Shown here: piece by piece, positions 1 through 9,404 of the stretch
Layout: every line of letters begins with the position of its first letter
Numbering within the stretch: the stretch's first letter is position 1
DNA from: JBAZZQ01 sp041658725
GTDB lineage: Bacteria > Planctomycetota > Phycisphaerae > JAAYCJ01
Length of the DNA stretch: 52,975 nt
Assembly: GCA_041658725.1 (NCBI GenBank)
Contig: JBAZZQ010000024.1
Location: 1 to 52,975, forward strand
Reading direction: 5' to 3'
The notes under the pieces: generated by a model
Database searches by the model: none
Told to the model about the DNA's origin: nothing
Seen by the model: only the letters and a program-made list of their open reading frames with translations
Program-made: the position numbers and the translations under genes

Positions 1-2
1 TA

Positions 3-296
3 ACTGGCAACTACCCATCGCTGGTGGCAATGTCGAATGGTGTTTTGGCCTGTATTTTTGGTCGGCCGGACAATCGCGTCGGATTCGATCTGACTCAAAC
101 CGGCCTGGCTTGGTCCCATTCCATTGTTTTGTACAATGGCCCGGGCAACGAACATGTCGAAGGAACTGAGATTGCTCCCGGGGAACTCTATTGTGTCTAC
201 GAGGACAATGAATACGACTGCTCGGGGAATCGCCTGACCAACGGCACACGGCAGTGGTACGGTGTGCGGGTCAAGGCGGAAAAACTTACGAAGTAA
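3..296 (+). CDS. C-terminal part of a BNR/sialidase-like protein (5' end outside window)
   Basis: The reading frame is open from the window edge and ends at a stop at 294-296, so only about 97 C-terminal residues are visible. The text reads as the last blades of a beta-propeller of the exo-sialidase/BNR type, with segments such as SLVAMSNGVLACIFGRPDN and EGTEIAPGELYCVYEDNEY that resemble Asp-box neuraminidase-like proteins of Planctomycetes. Without the N-terminus neither the catalytic Arg triad nor a signal peptide can be checked. It lies 21 bp upstream of a glycosidase gene on the same strand, which fits an extracellular glycan-degradation operon. Family placement is by resemblance; sialidase activity is inference. 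Confidence 0.65.
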   Translation, partial: TGNYPSLVAMSNGVLACIFGRPDNRVGFDLTQTGLAWSHSIVLYNGPGNEHVEGTEIAPGELYCVYEDNEYDCSGNRLTNGTRQWYGVRVKAEKLTK

Positions 297-317
297 TCAG
301 TCAGAAAGGATGATTTT

Positions 318-2378
318 ATGCCATTATCGTCGCGATTTATGCCGTCCCGGCCGTCCTGGCTGGCGTACCCGGACGTTCGGTACGTTTGTATCGGCGGTGG
401 ACCGGCGGACGTGTCCAAGGCGATACAGTCTGGGTGGATATTTGCTCTGGATCGACCGCAAAAGGCCTGGGAATTTGCTAACAATCTGGACCCCAAAAAT
501 GTGGACATGTATCGCCAAATCGGCGCCACAATCGTACTGGTTCAATGCAATAATGGATTTCCCCTGGAGGATGAAACCTGGGCGGTTGACTTTGTCCAGC
601 CCTTCGTCCGGGCAGCCAAGAAGGCCGGACTAAAGGTCTCCTTTTATATTTCCATCACCAATGTCTTTAAAAACTCAATGTTCGAAGTTAATCCGTGGGT
701 AACGGACTGTATCCAGACTGACGCTGAGGGAAAATGGATTCCCTACGGCTCGGCGGTCTATCAGGATCAACCGCTGCGGTACGTCTGCTGCCTCCGTAAG
801 AAGCGTTGGGAACAGTTCGTCAAAGCCAAGATACGGATATGTCTGGAAGGAGGGGCGGACCTGCTCATGTTCGACAATTCCGGCTCCTGGTGCTTTTGTG
901 AGGATTGCCAAAAGGTTTTTTCCCAATACACGAAAAAAATTCTTGGGCGAAGCATTTCTCTGAATGATGCCCACCGGCAATCGCAAAAGGCCAAAGTTGA
1001 TTCCTCGGCGCAAATCGGCGGTGGAATCGAGGAAAACGTCGGGCCGTGGGAAACACCATTGGCGCTGATTCTGGATGATTTTCGTCGTTTGGAGATTCGG
1101 AATTTCTACATGAAGCTTAAGCGTTATGCCTGGACGTTGCGGCCAGGCATTCCGTTCGACTACGAAGTCCATGTCCAGCAATTGATGGGAGACTGTTCCG
1201 ACGTGGTGATTTCCGAAGATGCCCGCGAGCCGGGACTTCTAGACCGGGCCGGCTGGCGAAATTACCGTGCCCAGCACGTGCCAGATTTCGGACCGGCCTA
1301 CGAGTTGCCTAAAGGTGAAAGCCATCGGATGGTTACCAACGCCGGCCTGATGCGTTACATGAGAGCCGACGGAGGACAGGACCGTTCCTTTGCCCTGTTC
1401 CCACATCCCGGCGTGTGGGGTTTGAAGCCCATGAGTTTTGCCGAGCAGCTTCTTCGCGGGCCGCAACTGCCCAACCGGAGCCTTCGACGTTTCATCGGAG
1501 AATCCTTGAGCAATTTCGGTGGGTTTGTCCTGGGATGGGAGGAATTGTCACACTTTCGGGTCAAGCCCAAAAGTGAGCGGGAAGCCATTGTCCGAAATTA
1601 TTTCCATTTTCTGGATCGCTATCGGGACCATTTCAAAAATGCCCATCCGATTTCGAATGTGGCGGTTGTGGCGGATCGGCGAATCAAAAGGAATCTGACT
1701 TTTTACGATCTTCTGGCCAGGCGGAATGTCCAGTTCGATATCTTGATCGATGTCTGCTTCAGTCCAGCGGATTTCGACCGTCGTTATGAATCGATTGTCG
1801 TTCCCGGCATCGAGTGGCTAAGCGACGAAGCAGGCCACCTGCTGGAACGATACGTGCGAAATGGCGGAAATCTGATCGTAACCGGACAATCCGGCACGGT
1901 TCATGATGGTTCATACCAGAAGCGGCCGCGTTGGCTCTTTGCCGATATTTTCTCCCGATCCTCCTTGCCCGAAGAAACATTTTCTACTCCATACGGCAAA
2001 GGAACGGCACTTTACCTGCCTTATTCGATTGAAAAGATTATTGAACGAGACAAGACTCGACAGGATGAATTCTTCGGATGCCTTGATCGTTTCGACACCG
2101 CGAGAGTTCAGGTCCGAGGCGGACATCATATCACGGCCCGGCTGGGCCAGGATGAGAAGGAACGCTTGCACCTTTATCTGGTCAATTACGACAATCGACC
2201 CGTCGAAAACGTTCGGGTCGAGTTTAATGTGAACGTACCCGTAGGTCGTCGTCCAAAGGTTCGGGCCGTATCGATGGATCACGCGGGGGCGCAAAGAGTC
2301 GTTTTGCGGCAGCATGAAAATCAGGTCCAGATAATTGTTCCCCGGCTCGATACCTGGGAAGTGGTATGGGTGGAATAG
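318..2378 (+). CDS. GHL6/beta-galactosidase-like glycosidase with trimerisation-type domain
   Basis: A 686-residue protein with no signal peptide, so probably cytoplasmic. The start ATG follows AAAGGA by about 7 nt. The N-terminal half (about residues 40-300) reads as a TIM barrel of the hypothetical glycosyl hydrolase 6 / GH42-like kind: a strand ending GLKVSFYISITN, then a Cys cluster CFCEDC following LLMFDNSG. From about residue 440 the sequence resembles the glutamine-amidotransferase-like trimerisation domain of beta-galactosidases (YVRNGGNLIVTGQSG), followed by a small beta domain near the C-terminus. The exact substrate is unknown. Neighbouring genes (sialidase-like, GH4 remnant, GH42-like) place it in glycan breakdown, and it overlaps nothing; the next gene begins 2 nt after its stop, suggesting co-translation. 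Confidence 0.7.
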   Translation: MPLSSRFMPSRPSWLAYPDVRYVCIGGGPADVSKAIQSGWIFALDRPQKAWEFANNLDPKNVDMYRQIGATIVLVQCNNGFPLEDETWAVDFVQPFVRAAKKAGLKVSFYISITNVFKNSMFEVNPWVTDCIQTDAEGKWIPYGSAVYQDQPLRYVCCLRKKRWEQFVKAKIRICLEGGADLLMFDNSGSWCFCEDCQKVFSQYTKKILGRSISLNDAHRQSQKAKVDSSAQIGGGIEENVGPWETPLALILDDFRRLEIRNFYMKLKRYAWTLRPGIPFDYEVHVQQLMGDCSDVVISEDAREPGLLDRAGWRNYRAQHVPDFGPAYELPKGESHRMVTNAGLMRYMRADGGQDRSFALFPHPGVWGLKPMSFAEQLLRGPQLPNRSLRRFIGESLSNFGGFVLGWEELSHFRVKPKSEREAIVRNYFHFLDRYRDHFKNAHPISNVAVVADRRIKRNLTFYDLLARRNVQFDILIDVCFSPADFDRRYESIVVPGIEWLSDEAGHLLERYVRNGGNLIVTGQSGTVHDGSYQKRPRWLFADIFSRSSLPEETFSTPYGKGTALYLPYSIEKIIERDKTRQDEFFGCLDRFDTARVQVRGGHHITARLGQDEKERLHLYLVNYDNRPVENVRVEFNVNVPVGRRPKVRAVSMDHAGAQRVVLRQHENQVQIIVPRLDTWEVVWVE

Positions 2379-2379
2379 C

Positions 2380-3633
2380 ATGGTGATTCAACAACTTTCT
2401 TCGGACGAACGTGAACGGCTTTTTTCGTGGCTAAGTTGCGGGTACGGTGGCTGCGACAAGTACCTGGCGAACTTGCGGCAGAGCGAACAGGCACCAGGGG
2501 TTCGTAGCGACATGCACGCGGTGATCAGATCGGACGATGGGCGATTGTTGTCCCATGCCGCCATTGTCCCCAAAATCCTTCGCATCGGGAAATCACGGCT
2601 TTGGGCAGGATTGATCTCGGCTGTTTACACTGCCCCGGAGGCCCGCCGACAAGGGCATGCTGAACGGTTGATGGCGTATCTGCACGAAAAGTTCGCTGAA
2701 ACCTTCGACCTCTTTTACCTGTCCTCCTCGCCGGTTGGTTTGGGTTTGTATGCCCGATGTGGGTACACGATTTTTTTAAATGACTACGTTTCACGGTTGG
2801 CCACGTTGACGCTCTTGAATCTTGGGGACGATGCGTCTTTCCGAGACCGTAAACTTACGGAACAGGATATCCCGTGGATGAGCGAAATGTATGAGCAAAC
2901 GATCAATGACCGCTGCGATTGGTCGGTTGTCCGGGACACTGGTTACTGGTCCTGGGTACTGGAGATGACTCGATTGAGTGGTTATCGGGATGACCGTTTC
3001 TCCTTCGCCGTGGAAAAAGACGGTCGGCCTTGTGGCTATGTGATTGGGCGATCAGGCAATTTCCACGGTGGCAATAGCGATCAGGAAATCACTATTCTGG
3101 AAGTCGGCCTGGCCAGAGATCGGACACGCGAAGATGACGGACGTCTGTTTCAAGCCATTCTCGGCCGCTTGGCCCGGAAGGCGGCGGAATCCAAGATTCC
3201 CTGTGTTTGCGTGGGGCTGGATAGATTCCATCCCTTAACGATGCATTGCCGATTGAAGCTGCGGGCTGTCAGTGAGGATTTCGCCAAACATGACATGGTA
3301 TTCTTCCATGATGTCGAACGATTGCTGCGAACAATGACGCCAGAACTGGAATATCGGCTTGGCCGAACAAAATTTGTCCACGGTCGTTATTCTTTGAATA
3401 TGAGATTCCAAGATCAAACGATTCGCCTGCAATTGAATGACGGAAAGATACAAGTTGCCTCAAGCTCGAATGAAAAAGCAGATATGGCCTTGGATTATTC
3501 CAAGGCCTGGCACGTGCTAAGTGGATTTCTTCCCTTGGAGGCCTGCGCATCGGTCCACGATGAACATCATGAATTGTGCGCGGCCCTGTTTCCCCCGGTC
3601 AACGGGTGGTCCAGCCATTTGGATTCGTATTAG
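2380..3633 (+). CDS. GNAT-family N-acetyltransferase (Eis-like, two-domain)
   Basis: A 417-residue protein, starting at the ATG 2 nt after the previous stop; a longer reading frame upstream would overlap the glycosidase and has no better ribosome site. Residues about 25-130 carry a GNAT fold with the acetyl-CoA loop APEARRQGHAERLMAYL (R/Q-x-x-G-x-A) and a downstream LGLYARCGY strand typical of the superfamily. A second, degenerate acetyltransferase-like segment (about 165-300) and a C-terminal sterol-carrier-like tail match the general build of Eis-type enzymes. In this operon a role in N- or O-acetylation of amino sugars is attractive but is only inferred from neighbours. Confidence 0.75.
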   Translation: MVIQQLSSDERERLFSWLSCGYGGCDKYLANLRQSEQAPGVRSDMHAVIRSDDGRLLSHAAIVPKILRIGKSRLWAGLISAVYTAPEARRQGHAERLMAYLHEKFAETFDLFYLSSSPVGLGLYARCGYTIFLNDYVSRLATLTLLNLGDDASFRDRKLTEQDIPWMSEMYEQTINDRCDWSVVRDTGYWSWVLEMTRLSGYRDDRFSFAVEKDGRPCGYVIGRSGNFHGGNSDQEITILEVGLARDRTREDDGRLFQAILGRLARKAAESKIPCVCVGLDRFHPLTMHCRLKLRAVSEDFAKHDMVFFHDVERLLRTMTPELEYRLGRTKFVHGRYSLNMRFQDQTIRLQLNDGKIQVASSSNEKADMALDYSKAWHVLSGFLPLEACASVHDEHHELCAALFPPVNGWSSHLDSY

Positions 3634-3647
3634 AGGAGATTGATGAT

Positions 3648-3923
3648 ATGCCTTCAAAGAAAATTGTCGGTTTGGGTGGTGGAAGCCTGTTTTTTCACCG
3701 AGTTTTGCCCGACCTGGTGATCAACCCGGAACTGTCCGGCTCGGAAATTGTCTTATACGACATCGACCTGGAAAAGGCCGAGCGCATGGCGACGATGTGT
3801 CGGCGGTTGGCACTGCAAGCCCTTTTGGTTGACGAAATGGTCATCCTACCCGAAAAGGCACAAGCCATGCTTGAAGAGCTTTTTAATGCCTCCCGGTATT
3901 TGTTGCCGCAATTTCAATTTTAA
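3648..3923 (+). pseudogene. Internally deleted GH4 glycosidase remnant
   Basis: A 91-codon frame starting at an ATG with a good AGAGGAG site 8-9 nt upstream. Its first ~58 residues look like the NAD-binding N-terminus of glycoside hydrolase family 4 (KIVGLGGGSLFFHRVLPDL, then IVLYDIDLEKAERMA). The remaining ~33 residues (ALLVDEMVILPEKAQAMLEE, ending YLLPQF) resemble the extreme C-terminus of the same family. GH4 enzymes are usually about 430-480 residues, so the catalytic middle, with its metal-binding Cys and His, appears to have been lost in frame. The ribosome site and reading frame survive, so a small peptide may still be made. The alternative is an unrelated short Rossmann protein, which I think less likely. 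Confidence 0.6.
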
Positions 3924-3932
3924 GGAGTGAAG

Positions 3933-4976
3933 ATGACACCGAGAGAACGATGGCTGGCTCTGTTGAACAAAGAAAAACCCGATCGGATTCCCACCGACTA
4001 TCATGGCACGTGGGAAGTGACACAACGGCTGGTGCGAGAGCTGTCTTGTGCGGATGAACAGGAATTATTCGAGAATCTCCACATTGATGTCCCAACCGTT
4101 CTCGACGCTGGGCGAACCGTTCCTACCCGCGATACGGAGACCGATATTTGGGGTATTCGTTACGCGAAGGTGGATTACGGTGTGGGGGTCTATGAGGAGG
4201 CGGTTTGTCACCCTCTGGCCGATGCGACCACGGTAAAGGAAATCCATGCATACCCTTGGCCGCGTGCCGATGAGTGCAATTATGATAACTTCAAAAAAGA
4301 TGTGGAACGAGTATCCGATTATCGCATCATCCGCGCCGGAAATTATGAGCCGTTTCTCATTTATTGCCTCTTACGTGGATATGTTCGGGCCATGACGGAC
4401 TTGATCGAGGAACCGGAGATTGCCGACGCCATACTAGGGCACTTATTCGATTACCACTACGAGCGCAACGCCAGAATGTTCGAGATTGGTAAAGGGCGGA
4501 TCGATATCACCCAGATTGCCGAGGACCTGGGCAGCCAAGAAGGGTTACTGATGGGCCTCGACCACATCCGCCGCTACATCCTTCCCAACCAGAAAAAAAT
4601 GGCGGACTTGGCTCGCAGTTACGGCGTCCATATTTTCTATCATACCGATGGCGCGGCCCGCGCGGTGATCCCAGACTTGATCCATGTGACCGGGATTGAA
4701 ATTCTGGATCCCGTACAGTGGCGATGTTCCGGCATGGACCGGGAAGGTCTGGTCCGGGACTTTGGCGACAAATTGATCTTTCACGGTTCAATTGACAATC
4801 AGCACACCCTGCCGTTCGGATCGGCCCAGGAGGTTCGACAGGAAGTTCTGGACAGTATCAATATTTATCGAGATGCCCGGTGGATTTGCGGTCCTTGTCA
4901 TAACCTCCAACCCAACACATCCACAGAAAACATCCTGGCTTTGTACCATACGATTTACGAGTTTGGAAAACTGTAG
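3933..4976 (+). CDS. Uroporphyrinogen-decarboxylase-like (URO-D superfamily) protein
   Basis: A 347-residue protein starting at ATG 3933; an in-frame GTG at 3927 lies inside the AAGGAG ribosome site and is rejected. It begins MTPRERWLALLNKEKPDRIP, the typical opening of URO-D/MtaA-type proteins, and carries HTDG where methyltransferase members have H-x-C-G, plus a C-terminal GPCHNLQPNTSTEN motif with a Cys. Genuine haem-pathway HemE is unlikely: the context is glycan catabolism and no tetrapyrrole genes are near. The superfamily also includes corrinoid-dependent methyltransferases, so demethylation of a methylated sugar or aglycone is one hypothesis. The gene sits between the GH4 remnant and the GH42-like giant. 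Fold assignment is firm; reaction unknown. Confidence 0.8.
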   Translation: MTPRERWLALLNKEKPDRIPTDYHGTWEVTQRLVRELSCADEQELFENLHIDVPTVLDAGRTVPTRDTETDIWGIRYAKVDYGVGVYEEAVCHPLADATTVKEIHAYPWPRADECNYDNFKKDVERVSDYRIIRAGNYEPFLIYCLLRGYVRAMTDLIEEPEIADAILGHLFDYHYERNARMFEIGKGRIDITQIAEDLGSQEGLLMGLDHIRRYILPNQKKMADLARSYGVHIFYHTDGAARAVIPDLIHVTGIEILDPVQWRCSGMDREGLVRDFGDKLIFHGSIDNQHTLPFGSAQEVRQEVLDSINIYRDARWICGPCHNLQPNTSTENILALYHTIYEFGKL

Positions 4977-5011
4977 GTAAATAAAATACGTAAGTATGAA
5001 AGGAATGCGAA

Positions 5012-8000
5012 ATGAACACGCGTAAGAAAGAAAATTTAGGTATCTATTTGATTTCATTGGTGACCCTGAGCTTGGCGATGGCGGGATTTCCACAGGCCCA
5101 GGCGGCAAACGTGTTGACCAAGGTCGGAAATAATCATGCCATCTGGAACAACGTAGGCCAGGTTCAGGTGCTGAACGGTCCCGATTGCGTGGTTGGCGCA
5201 ACTGAATTTGACGGCGCACGTCTATCCCTCGCCCGTCGCACGAAGGCCCCGGACAATCAGACGGTGGTGTGGAAGGGGGCCCAGGGCGAAGAGCAACAAC
5301 TACAAGTAACGACCACAGAGGCCTCACTTACGTGGTCGCCAAACGGGAGGAAAACGACCATTTCTGTTTTTGTTCCGGAACGGGCCTTTGGAGGGACAGC
5401 GGCATGGGTGTACACGTTAACCGATCAATCCGGCAAGGTGACCAACAGCCGGCTTTCCAGCGACTGGAATTGGCCTGAGCCTGAGAAGCAAAACGTGGCT
5501 GTGATGACGGTCGATACGCCTGCAGGAAGTTTTACTTTTAGTTGCCAGGGGGAAGGATGGCGTTTTATCGACGCCCGCCCGTCAAAGGAACATCGAGGCA
5601 GTTTTGTGTTTACCGTAACTACTTCGAAACCCGTTGGGTGGTCCGTTCAATACGAGAGCGGCCGGTCCGCTTGCTTCCGAACGGTTGATCTTTCCGCGGC
5701 GTGCAACCGGACGTTGCGGGATGATGTTGCGGAAGATCAGCGTGGCGGATGGTCTGATGAAGGCGCCAAGGATCTCCGCCGGTTGCCTCACGGTTTGAAT
5801 TACTTCGAGGGAATTCCCTTTTTCGTCATCGATGATAAAGAAGGAAAACAGCCGGCTTGTATTGTCCTGAAGGGCGGTAAAAGACCCTATTTACCCCAGG
5901 AAAAAACGGTGACCCTCTCTGGCCAGGCCAAAATGTTTTATTTTCTTAATGCACTGGTTGTTGGCTTTACATGGTACGACCCTGTGGATCAACCCGCCAA
6001 ATACACCGTGACCTACACGGACGGCACCCAGGCTTCGCTCGATCTGGTCAATGGCAAACATATCGCGGAGTGGTTCGAACCTAAGGTGTTGCCCCTTGCG
6101 ATTCCAGGTTGGCGCGATCCCGATGACGCAAGTCTCGGTTTATATCTGACTTTCTGGGAAAATCCCTTTCCTCAAAAAGCGCTCAAGTCGATCACGTTCC
6201 GATCCAGGCAGCTTCCCGCTGTGGGTATCGTGGCCATGACCGTGTCCGACCTTGCCGTTTATCCCAAACCGTTTGCCCTGGCAACGAAGGACCAATTTCC
6301 CTTGCCGACATTGTCTGTCGTCTTGTTTGATGGTCCCAGCCGGCGGGGAGACATAATGCTCAACCGTGTTCGCGAGGCCAAAATCGATGTGCGTGTCGGC
6401 GACTTCAAGACGCTCGGAAAAGGCACGGATGTCACCGTCATCGCCGGTAAGCTGGACGCCGCCCAATGCAAAGCCCTTAAAGATTATCTTGAAGCAGGGG
6501 GGTCCGCTTTTTTCATTACCGAGACGCCGCCGCAAACCGAGCTGAAAGATGTTCTTCCGATTGAGGTCGATAACACCACGCTTTATGATTGTTCCAATGA
6601 TTTGTCGCTGTTCGTGCCGGTCAACAAGAACCTTCCGATGTTTTCCGGTATACCCTGGGACCGGCCACTGGATACGTATCCCATCAACCCGCCGTATAAG
6701 TATTACCGCACAACGCCAAAACCCGGCGCCGAAGTGCTGGCTCGCTGGAATGGAAAATTCCCGGCCCTCATCTCAGGTTCCGTCGGCAAGGGACGGGTGC
6801 TGGTCTGGACCGATCACATGGCTGGGCTTGAAATGCGGCATGGGTTCTTTTCCAGCCATCTGGACTATCTATTTGCAAAAATGCTCTTTTGCCTATCGGG
6901 GCAGGAGAAAATTGCCAATGAATTTTCCGTGTTGGCCCATGCCAAACAGCGCCGGCAAGGCTTGATGGAACCCATCGCCAGGCTAAAAATCGCCTATGAA
7001 AACTTTAATGCCGTGGTTGGTTACCTCGAAGAAAAATCCCTGTCCACCCAACTGGCGGATTGGAAACGCCGGTTCGACGCCGTCCGCCCCACGCTTATCA
7101 GTGGAGACGATTTGATCGTTGAGTTCAAACCACGCGAGGCCCAAGCCGTTTATACGCAGCTTAAGCAAACCCTGGCTTCGCTTGAAACACAATTTACGTC
7201 GCTGCAGCAAAAGGCCAATGAAGCAATGAAGGCCAATGACAATATCCAGCCTGCATCCGTTGCCTCCGGTCCACCTGTGGAAATCGGTATGACTCATCTG
7301 GACTATCGATATCCGCCGTTTGGCCCCCAGACGGTGGAAACCTGGTCTCTGCGGCGACAGATCGCCGCAATCCAACAGCTGGACTGGACACACTTCGACA
7401 CGGTCATGAATTTCGGCGACATGACTGTTTTTCTCCGTCCAAACGCCGATCCGGCGCATCCATCTCCGGATCATTTTGATTTCACGAAGTTTTATGATCC
7501 TCTCGTCGAGGTCTGTCGCCAGACCGGCATGAAGGCCGTCTCGCACCGCGCCGCGACGTACTGGGATCCCGCCGGCGGCGTGGGTGATTATATGATCCGG
7601 GGTATCCCTTTGATGCGAACGGCGGATGGAGCCGAGGTATCCCAACCGCTTTTTGGCAAGCAGGCCAATTTCTTTTCCGATGAAGCCCGTCAGCGAATCG
7701 ATGCTTTTTGGAACGCCCACGCCATGTATGTTCAGAAGCATCCGGAGTTCATCGCCGTGGAAATGGACAACGAAATGCCGTTGTATCACCCATATTGCGA
7801 GTTGGCGAAGAAAAAATGGAGTCAGTGGCTCCAGGAGCGTTTCAAAACCGTTGACAATATGAACAAAACACTCGGTACCTCCTGCCGGACGTTTCAGGAT
7901 TTGCCCCCTGTCAAAGACGCCTTGGACCGGGACTATGGCGAAAGCTCCATCGGCCATGCCACATGGTATGAATTCCATAAATTTATGATCGCAACACTGG

Positions 8001-9385
8001 AATATTTCTTCCAGTCCAATTACAATGCCCATCACAAGTATTCCACCAAGCCCGTCATCGACCGCAGCAGTTGTTACGGCACCCAGCGATGCGCCACAAT
8101 GGAAATGGCCGGCCGAACCCATGATTACGTCGGTCCGCACATGGATAAGAAAATCCAACTTGATTTGATGATCGGAGCCACCGATAAACCTTTTTGGCTC
8201 GATGAGTATTATTACAGCTACTGGGGCGGCGCGTATGGCGGATTTAAGTACCGATTGTTCGGTAACTGGATACTGCCGGACGTTGAGATTCAGGAGAAAA
8301 ACTTCGCCGCCTTCGGGCGCAACCTGTGGTACGCCCTGTCACGCGGGGTTACTCGTTACTCGGTGTACACCAACGTCGGCGGATTCTCGCAGATGAGTTT
8401 CGATCAGGGCTGGATGGGACCGTGTTCCCTCTGGTGGACGGATATGGAACCCACGTTCGATTCGATGTCCCTGAAGTATGCCTGTAAAGAGTACAATCGA
8501 ATCAGTGGCGAATTGGTCGGCACAAAACCGAAGTTCGACCTCTGTATCCTCGAACCGCTTGCTTCGGTCATGCAGAGTGACAGCTTCCGGTCCCCCCGCG
8601 GGGGCATGGTGATCGACGAAATGGAGCATATCCGACGGATGTGCTACTTCAATGGATATCAACCGGATGTGCCGAACCAAAAATATGATTTTTCCCGATA
8701 TCCCGTCGTGATAGTGCCTATCGCCTATTACATGGAAAAAGAACTGGTGGATCGTTTGATGGATTATGTCAGGCAAGGGGGAACCTTGATCGCAACCGGC
8801 GCCCCAAATGTTTATGATGAATATTCCCATCCTTCCCTGACGTTATTAACTACACTTGGTGGGATTAAAACCGCCATCCGAACCCAGGGCGATGGGATCC
8901 TCACGACGGCCTCCGGAGCGACACTAAGAACGCCCGTGGGCGCGAAAAGTTGCTGGAAGTTTACGCCCGGAGAGAATGCCGCAATCAAGGTGCTCGGAAC
9001 CTACTCGGACAAAAGTGTGGCGGCTTTTACGGTGGAGGCGGGGAAGGGTCGCCTGGTGGTCATCGGGTTTGAAGCAGGGCAGGCGCTCGATACGTTTTGG
9101 ACGCTGGTAAAACCCTATTTTGAACAAGCCATCGTCAAACCCTTCGAAAACAGCAATCCCACCATTATCGATACGTACCACCGTACAAAGGGAGACGACA
9201 GTTTCCTGTTCGTGATGAACCAGGATCACGAGAGTCCGAGGAACGTCGGCATTGTCTGGAAAACCAAGTGCCCGGTGGTGGACCTTCGGAGCGGCGTTCA
9301 ACTGGCCCCCCGAAATAAGGTCGATCTTCAACTGCAGCCGGGTGAGTGTCGGGTCTTGAAGATTGTGGGGTACGAAAAGCATTAA
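5012..9385 (+). CDS. Giant secreted GH42-like beta-galactosidase-type glycosidase
   Basis: A 1457-residue protein with a Sec signal peptide (basic MNTRKK, hydrophobic core, cleavage near AQAA at about residue 31). Residues about 430-630 form a glutamine-amidotransferase-like domain (YLEAGGSAFFIT). From about 750 a GH42-type TIM barrel follows, with EMDNEM supplying the likely acid/base Glu921 and FWLDEYYYSY the likely nucleophile Glu1065. A trimerisation-type domain (VRQGGTLIATGAPN) and a C-terminal beta domain finish the protein. GH42 enzymes are normally about 650-700 residues; the extra N-terminal ~700 residues are unusual. A ribosome site AAGGA precedes the ATG. Probably acts in the periplasm or outside on galactose-containing or related glycans; the true substrate is unknown. 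Confidence 0.8.
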   Translation: MNTRKKENLGIYLISLVTLSLAMAGFPQAQAANVLTKVGNNHAIWNNVGQVQVLNGPDCVVGATEFDGARLSLARRTKAPDNQTVVWKGAQGEEQQLQVTTTEASLTWSPNGRKTTISVFVPERAFGGTAAWVYTLTDQSGKVTNSRLSSDWNWPEPEKQNVAVMTVDTPAGSFTFSCQGEGWRFIDARPSKEHRGSFVFTVTTSKPVGWSVQYESGRSACFRTVDLSAACNRTLRDDVAEDQRGGWSDEGAKDLRRLPHGLNYFEGIPFFVIDDKEGKQPACIVLKGGKRPYLPQEKTVTLSGQAKMFYFLNALVVGFTWYDPVDQPAKYTVTYTDGTQASLDLVNGKHIAEWFEPKVLPLAIPGWRDPDDASLGLYLTFWENPFPQKALKSITFRSRQLPAVGIVAMTVSDLAVYPKPFALATKDQFPLPTLSVVLFDGPSRRGDIMLNRVREAKIDVRVGDFKTLGKGTDVTVIAGKLDAAQCKALKDYLEAGGSAFFITETPPQTELKDVLPIEVDNTTLYDCSNDLSLFVPVNKNLPMFSGIPWDRPLDTYPINPPYKYYRTTPKPGAEVLARWNGKFPALISGSVGKGRVLVWTDHMAGLEMRHGFFSSHLDYLFAKMLFCLSGQEKIANEFSVLAHAKQRRQGLMEPIARLKIAYENFNAVVGYLEEKSLSTQLADWKRRFDAVRPTLISGDDLIVEFKPREAQAVYTQLKQTLASLETQFTSLQQKANEAMKANDNIQPASVASGPPVEIGMTHLDYRYPPFGPQTVETWSLRRQIAAIQQLDWTHFDTVMNFGDMTVFLRPNADPAHPSPDHFDFTKFYDPLVEVCRQTGMKAVSHRAATYWDPAGGVGDYMIRGIPLMRTADGAEVSQPLFGKQANFFSDEARQRIDAFWNAHAMYVQKHPEFIAVEMDNEMPLYHPYCELAKKKWSQWLQERFKTVDNMNKTLGTSCRTFQDLPPVKDALDRDYGESSIGHATWYEFHKFMIATLEYFFQSNYNAHHKYSTKPVIDRSSCYGTQRCATMEMAGRTHDYVGPHMDKKIQLDLMIGATDKPFWLDEYYYSYWGGAYGGFKYRLFGNWILPDVEIQEKNFAAFGRNLWYALSRGVTRYSVYTNVGGFSQMSFDQGWMGPCSLWWTDMEPTFDSMSLKYACKEYNRISGELVGTKPKFDLCILEPLASVMQSDSFRSPRGGMVIDEMEHIRRMCYFNGYQPDVPNQKYDFSRYPVVIVPIAYYMEKELVDRLMDYVRQGGTLIATGAPNVYDEYSHPSLTLLTTLGGIKTAIRTQGDGILTTASGATLRTPVGAKSCWKFTPGENAAIKVLGTYSDKSVAAFTVEAGKGRLVVIGFEAGQALDTFWTLVKPYFEQAIVKPFENSNPTIIDTYHRTKGDDSFLFVMNQDHESPRNVGIVWKTKCPVVDLRSGVQLAPRNKVDLQLQPGECRVLKIVGYEKH

Positions 9386-9404
9386 CCAGAAAGTGAGAGG
9401 TCGC

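Noticed and set aside
6983..8158. Long minus-strand frame (391 codons) opposite the GH42-like gene
   Set aside because: Shadow of the well-supported plus-strand protein; its amino-acid composition matches no known fold.
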